Shown: piece by piece, positions 20,622-22,772 of the stretch
Layout of the letters: the number at the start of each line of letters is the position of its first letter
How positions within the stretch are numbered: position 1 is the first letter of the stretch
Origin: a virus
Length of the DNA: 22,772 bases
IMG/VR virus record: IMGVR_UViG_3300045012_000027
Span: 1-22,772 of that record
Direction: 5' to 3' (one strand)
Program-made: the position numbers and the translations under genes
The notes under the pieces: model-generated
What the model was told of the DNA's origin: nothing
What the model saw: only the letters and a program-made list of their open reading frames with translations
Database searches by the model: none

Positions 20622-20694
20622 AGCTGATCCTGGCGGCAAGCTTCCTGAGAAGAAGAAATCTCGCCGCGAGGCATTTTACGGCAAGAAGGGCTGA
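20521..20694 (+). CDS. 57-residue basic phage protein
   Basis: ATG 20521 overlaps the previous stop (TGATG). The product starts [20 protein letters not shown], followed by [20 protein letters not shown] and a basic tail ([17 protein letters not shown]). I recognise small phage proteins with the pattern [42 protein letters not shown]; their role is not established to my knowledge. Highly charged and basic, it probably binds nucleic acid or virion proteins. The final EAFYGKKG is at the same place as the LYDNPRS/LYRKD-like tails of neighbouring genes. Confidence 0.7.
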   Translation: MPPVSQAQRKAMWAAASGKSTLGIPKKVGKEFAEADPGGKLPEKKKSRREAFYGKKG

Positions 20695-20695
20695 A

Positions 20696-21274
20696 ATGGT
20701 CGATGACGATGACGATGACGATGAAAATGATCGGATCATCTTATCTCCAAAGGTGGGGAAGGACGGCCTATTCGTCGAGGTCGACGACGATTCTCCGGAG
20801 CGTGAAACCGTCGAGATCCATAATCGCGAGCGGTTTGCGATCCATTTCAAGTATGCCGACAAGCTTTGTGGACTTCAGCCGACCTATGACGAGAAGGGTG
20901 ACTATAACTGCGGGCGGTGCAATCAGGCGGACGAATACGAATGCCTGCTCGTCGATATCCCAAGGATCGACCGAGACGCGGGGTCTTGCGGCGATTGGGA
21001 GAAAATCCGCAAGGGCGATCCCGAATTGCGGCTCGAGAAATCAGACGCACAGAAATCTGTCACTGCGGCTGGATACGGCGTTGCAGCAAACGGCAAGGGA
21101 TTTGGCTGCCATCGTTGTCCGTTCGCCTCGCGCGCGATTCGGCCTGATAGCGCCAACCGAGACCTGTATTGCGGCAAAGGTGATTTCCGTGTGTCGGGGA
21201 ATGCCTGCTGTGTTCTCAACGGCGCGCCTTTGCGAAAGAAGCTTTACGACAACCCGAGGTCGAGGGCATCATGA
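20696..21274 (+). CDS. Cys-rich phage protein with Asp run and LYDNPRS tail
   Basis: The 192-residue protein starts ATG 20696 with seven Asp in a row (residues 3-9), from a GATGAC repeat. It has ten cysteines: C58, C72, C75, C83, C98 (DYNCGRCNQADEYECLLVD; SCGDWEK) and C138, C141, C159, C171, C172. The first set, CxxC x7 C x14 C, has the order of iron-sulphur or zinc ligands in HiPIP-like small proteins, though the spacing differs from HiPIPs. The second (GCHRCPFASRA ... ACC) suggests another metal or disulphide site. It ends KKLYDNPRSRAS. Exact cofactor unknown. Position suggests a virion-associated protein; a high cysteine content is unusual for phage structural genes. Confidence 0.65.
   Translation: MVDDDDDDDENDRIILSPKVGKDGLFVEVDDDSPERETVEIHNRERFAIHFKYADKLCGLQPTYDEKGDYNCGRCNQADEYECLLVDIPRIDRDAGSCGDWEKIRKGDPELRLEKSDAQKSVTAAGYGVAANGKGFGCHRCPFASRAIRPDSANRDLYCGKGDFRVSGNACCVLNGAPLRKKLYDNPRSRAS
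20702..20724 (+). repeat. GATGAC hexanucleotide run coding for Asp
   Basis: The sequence holds (GATGAC) three times plus GATGA at 20702-20724, encoding part of the seven-Asp run. Such a short tandem repeat is prone to slippage and the number of Asp may vary between related phages. Confidence 0.7.
21242..21262 (+). other. LYDNPRS heptapeptide, copy 2 (Cys-rich protein C terminus)
   Basis: Codons ctt tac gac aac ccg agg tcg give LYDNPRS, identical to the scaffold copy but with four synonymous differences in seven codons; then Arg-Ala-Ser and stop. Confidence 0.7.
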
Positions 21275-21528
21275 GTTCGCTTTCGATGGTCGATATGATG
21301 AGCCGCAGCATGGCTGAGCCGAAGAAGAAAAAGGGTTGGATCAAGAAGGGTGCTTCGAAGCATCCCGGTCTGTTTCGGAAGAAGGCCGAGCGCGCTGGCG
21401 AGACTACGCGGGAGTTTGCCGAGGAAAAGAAGGATGTCGGGGGTAAACTCGGCAAGGAAGCCAATTTTGCATTGAACGCGGTGGGCGCCGCGAAGAAGCG
21501 CAAAAGCCCGCTTTATCGAAAGGACTGA
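21271..21528 (+). CDS. Small very basic virion-region protein
   Basis: The 85-residue protein (ATG 21271 overlapping the previous stop, ATGA) is Met/Ser-rich at the start (SSLSMVDMMSRSMAEP), then has a basic segment (KKKKGWIKKGASKHPGLFRK) and a helix (ETTREFAEEKKDVGGKLGKE), ending AAKKRKSPLYRKD. Lys-rich composition suggests nucleic-acid contact, as in small internal virion proteins. I do not recognise the exact family. Its tail SPLYRKD partly resembles LYDNPRS (LY plus a basic residue). Next ATG is two bases after its stop. Confidence 0.6.
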   Translation: MSSLSMVDMMSRSMAEPKKKKGWIKKGASKHPGLFRKKAERAGETTREFAEEKKDVGGKLGKEANFALNAVGAAKKRKSPLYRKD

Positions 21529-21530
21529 CG

Positions 21531-21965
21531 ATGGCCGAAGAGAAAAAGAAATCGAGACTTTACGACCATCCTCGCAGCGGCGGTAAGGGCGAGGAGCCCA
21601 AGGCTGAGAAAAAACTCGCTGAGAGAGAGTCGAAGCCTGCGGCCGACGAAAAGCCGAAGGCGGAGATTAAATCCGAAAAGCCTGCCGAGAAGCCGATCCA
21701 CGAACGGCACGCCGAAGAACGCGAGGCGATGCACAAGACGCACGAGACCGAGCGTCGTGACATGCACGGCAACCACCGCGAGGAGCATCGTATGATGCAC
21801 TCCAGACATGAAAAGGCCCACAAGGAGCTCGGCGAGCGGCAGATGGCCGAAATGGCGGCTGCCCCTGCGGCCGGGGGTGCACCGGGGGATGCGCCGGCGG
21901 CGGCTGGTGCTCAGGCCCCGGCGGCCGCGGCACCGGCTGCGCCATCCGCACCGATGGCGGCCTAG
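21531..21965 (+). CDS. Lys/Glu/His-rich helical protein with N-terminal LYDHPRS
   Basis: The 144-residue protein starts ATG 21531 after AAAGGAC. It opens MAEEKKKSRLYDHPRSGGKG, so the heptapeptide is at residues 10-16 with His for Asn. Residues 18-55 are Lys/Glu/Pro-rich (KPAEKP units like the scaffold's). Residues 57-104 form a long helix with histidine in a near-regular spacing (HERHAEEREAMHKTHETERR; MHGNHREEHRMMHSRHEKAH). The C-terminal 40 residues are Ala/Pro-rich. The helical HxxxH repeats could bind metal or pair with acidic partners, but nothing is known. I have seen similar His-rich proteins near capsid genes in other phages. Virion association is inference. Confidence 0.65.
   Translation: MAEEKKKSRLYDHPRSGGKGEEPKAEKKLAERESKPAADEKPKAEIKSEKPAEKPIHERHAEEREAMHKTHETERRDMHGNHREEHRMMHSRHEKAHKELGERQMAEMAAAPAAGGAPGDAPAAAGAQAPAAAAPAAPSAPMAA
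21558..21578 (+). other. LYDHPRS heptapeptide, copy 3 (His-rich protein N terminus)
   Basis: Codons ctt tac gac cat cct cgc agc give LYDHPRS, differing from the other copies by Asn-to-His and by synonymous codons. Unlike copies 1 and 2 it is near the N terminus. Confidence 0.65.
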
Positions 21966-21967
21966 CC

Positions 21968-22267
21968 ATGTGGAGTCGGCTCGTAGACATGGAACTAGAC
22001 GACGAATCCAAGTTGGATGCGTGCTGTCCTATGCCGTGTCCAAAGCCGGATTATCCATATGGATTAAAAATCAGCCTAACCCACAAAGAGCTTGAAAAGC
22101 TTGGACTAGATGCTGATTGTGATGTCGGAGATATGCTTGATATTCGTTGCTTTGCCACGGTGACGTCGGTAAGCAAGAGCGAAGACGGCGATGGTCAACG
22201 ATGTTCCGTGGAGCTTCAGATCGAAAAAATGGCCGTTGAAGACGAAATGAACGAATCGGAGGACTAA
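21968..22267 (+). CDS. Capsid staple-like small phage protein
   Basis: The 99-residue protein (ATG 21968, two bases after the previous stop) has MWSRLVDMELDDESKLDACC, then PKPDYPYGLKISLTHKELEK LGLDADCDVGDMLDIRCFAT in two adjoining parts, and VTSVSKSEDG with a strand ending in VELQIEKMAV. It matches a common phage family with the pattern LxDEDKxD...PDYPYGLRIxLxxxExxKLGL...CxVGDMIxxxAxAxVTSVS...ELQI; I believe it is a capsid-linked staple or decoration protein in some phages, but the assigned name is uncertain. Four to five Cys are present (CCPMPC near 20-25). It lies 6 kb after the major capsid gene, which is unusual if it is a capsid part. Confidence 0.6.
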   Translation: MWSRLVDMELDDESKLDACCPMPCPKPDYPYGLKISLTHKELEKLGLDADCDVGDMLDIRCFATVTSVSKSEDGDGQRCSVELQIEKMAVEDEMNESED

Positions 22268-22268
22268 A

Positions 22269-22481
22269 ATGCCAGCATTTCTGAAACAGTTTGACCCAGC
22301 TTTGGCTGCGGCTGCCGGTAAGGCGGCCCTTGAGAGCGGCGCCCTTTCCACTGATCAATTCAATGTCTTGGTCGACCTTCTGACGCCAGGATACGAACTT
22401 TCCACCCTCATGCTGGCTGACTATAAAAGCCAGCACCCAACTAAGGTTGAGCCTACTCCACCGAACGAGGCTACTTCCTAA
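22269..22481 (+). CDS. Small hypothetical phage protein
   Basis: A 70-residue protein from ATG 22269, one base after the previous stop. The N-terminal half is helical and Ala-rich (FDPALAAAAGKAALESGAL), then STDQFNVLVDLLTPGYELST, and a Pro-rich C terminus (HPTKVEPTPPNEATS). It looks soluble and compact. No family or motif recognised. It precedes the SGNH hydrolase gene by 26 bases. Confidence 0.55.
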   Translation: MPAFLKQFDPALAAAAGKAALESGALSTDQFNVLVDLLTPGYELSTLMLADYKSQHPTKVEPTPPNEATS

Positions 22482-22507
22482 TCCATTTCTATCTCAGAGG
22501 TGACCCC

Positions 22508-22772
22508 ATGCGGATCGGTCTCATATTCGCTCTTATGGGGGCCTTGATTGGGCATGGAGCGGCGGCTCAAATTGCATCGTTTGGCGACAGCATAAGCGCC
22601 GGCACGCTGACGCCAGCAGCCGCAAATTGGCCTCAGATAGCCGGAATTTTCAAGAACGAAGCCATCACAAACTATGCGGTGTCCGGTGCTCAGGCAGCCG
22701 ACCAAGCCGACGAGATTTACGGCCTCCTCTCCGTAGATGGCAGCACATTCAGTAAGTCCCCAAAAGTCACCT
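22508..22772 (+). CDS. Exported SGNH/GDSL hydrolase (3' partial)
   Basis: From ATG 22508 (AGAGGTG upstream) the frame is open to the window end, giving the first 88 residues. A Sec signal peptide (RIGLIFALMGALIGHGAAA, probable cut after residue 20) leads to QIASFGDSISAG, the GDSL block I with nucleophile S28. It is followed by ANWPQIAGIF and NYAVSGAQAADQADEIYG, block II with the conserved Gly. Blocks III and V, with Asn and the Asp-His pair, lie beyond the window. SGNH enzymes cleave acyl or acetyl esters, often on polysaccharides. With a signal peptide it may modify host surface glycans or be part of a tail spike. Proximity to the O-antigen ligase-like gene supports a cell-surface role. Confidence 0.8.
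   Translation, partial: MRIGLIFALMGALIGHGAAAQIASFGDSISAGTLTPAAANWPQIAGIFKNEAITNYAVSGAQAADQADEIYGLLSVDGSTFSKSPKVT

Noticed and set aside
20703-21317. Long frame starting MTMTMTMK in the Asp repeat
   Set aside because: It is the shifted reading of the GATGAC repeat; the 20696 frame has conserved-looking Cys motifs and coupling to the next gene.
1-22772. tRNA genes, CRISPR arrays, insertion sequences, integrase or attachment site
   Set aside because: I saw no cloverleaf-like sequence, regular repeat-spacer pattern, transposase or recombinase motif; the HTH at 12781 alone does not prove an integration module.

Overview
The window is a contiguous piece of a tailed-phage genome (free phage or prophage; the sequence cannot tell which). 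It carries a packaging and head module of the short-tailed type: a head-to-tail connector portal of the podovirus kind, a scaffold, a major capsid protein and a cement protein in the order I associate with Bordetella phage BPP-1 (Bbp16-Bbp19) and related prophages. Small-gene families, codon choice (G/C-leaning third positions) and early zinc-ribbon proteins of a type I recognise from Bradyrhizobium/Rhodopseudomonas-like prophages suggest an alphaproteobacterial, probably Rhizobiales, host. That host call is inference. No integrase, lysin, tRNA, CRISPR array or reverse transcriptase is visible in the window.

Layout. (1) 1-5810, early/replication end: the C-terminal part of a DnaB/Twinkle-like helicase, then a run of small genes mostly joined by 4-base ATGA overlaps. 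These include zinc-ribbon proteins, a Cro/C1-like HTH protein, a DUF1643 protein, a HAD phosphatase fused to a Lar-like zinc domain, and a DNA methyltransferase lacking its catalytic half. (2) 5878-9374, packaging: a likely small terminase, several small genes including an OmpR-type winged-helix regulator, then the large terminase. (3) 9371-12631: small proline-rich protein, portal, gp49/66-family protein and several miniature membrane proteins. (4) 12617-13014: the only minus-strand genes, an excisionase/MerR-like HTH protein and a 55-residue protein, with a dyad-rich divergent control region. (5) 13111-17413: Bbp19-like protein, scaffold, major capsid, cement protein and an unassigned structural protein. 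(6) 17417-20621: a beta-rich structural protein, two paralogous exported proteins, and a membrane protein of the O-antigen ligase/polymerase (Wzy_C) class whose last 60 or so codons look frame-shifted. (7) 20521-22772: small virion-associated candidates (basic, Cys-rich, His-rich, capsid-staple-like) and the start of an exported SGNH/GDSL hydrolase.

How the genes may work together: regions 2-5 package DNA and build the head. Regions 6-7 interleave head-associated genes with three Sec-exported products and a polysaccharide polymerase/ligase homologue, which suggests remodelling of the host surface polysaccharide. The strongest unexplained signals are: a heptapeptide (LYD[N/H]PRS) shared by the scaffold tail and two later small proteins with different codons; a tandem pair of exported paralogues beside the O-antigen ligase-like gene; a reading-frame switch at the end of that gene; a stem-loop that puts a candidate start codon in its loop; and a scattered set of very short membrane proteins (27-56 residues). 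All assignments come from reading the sequence; no database search was run.
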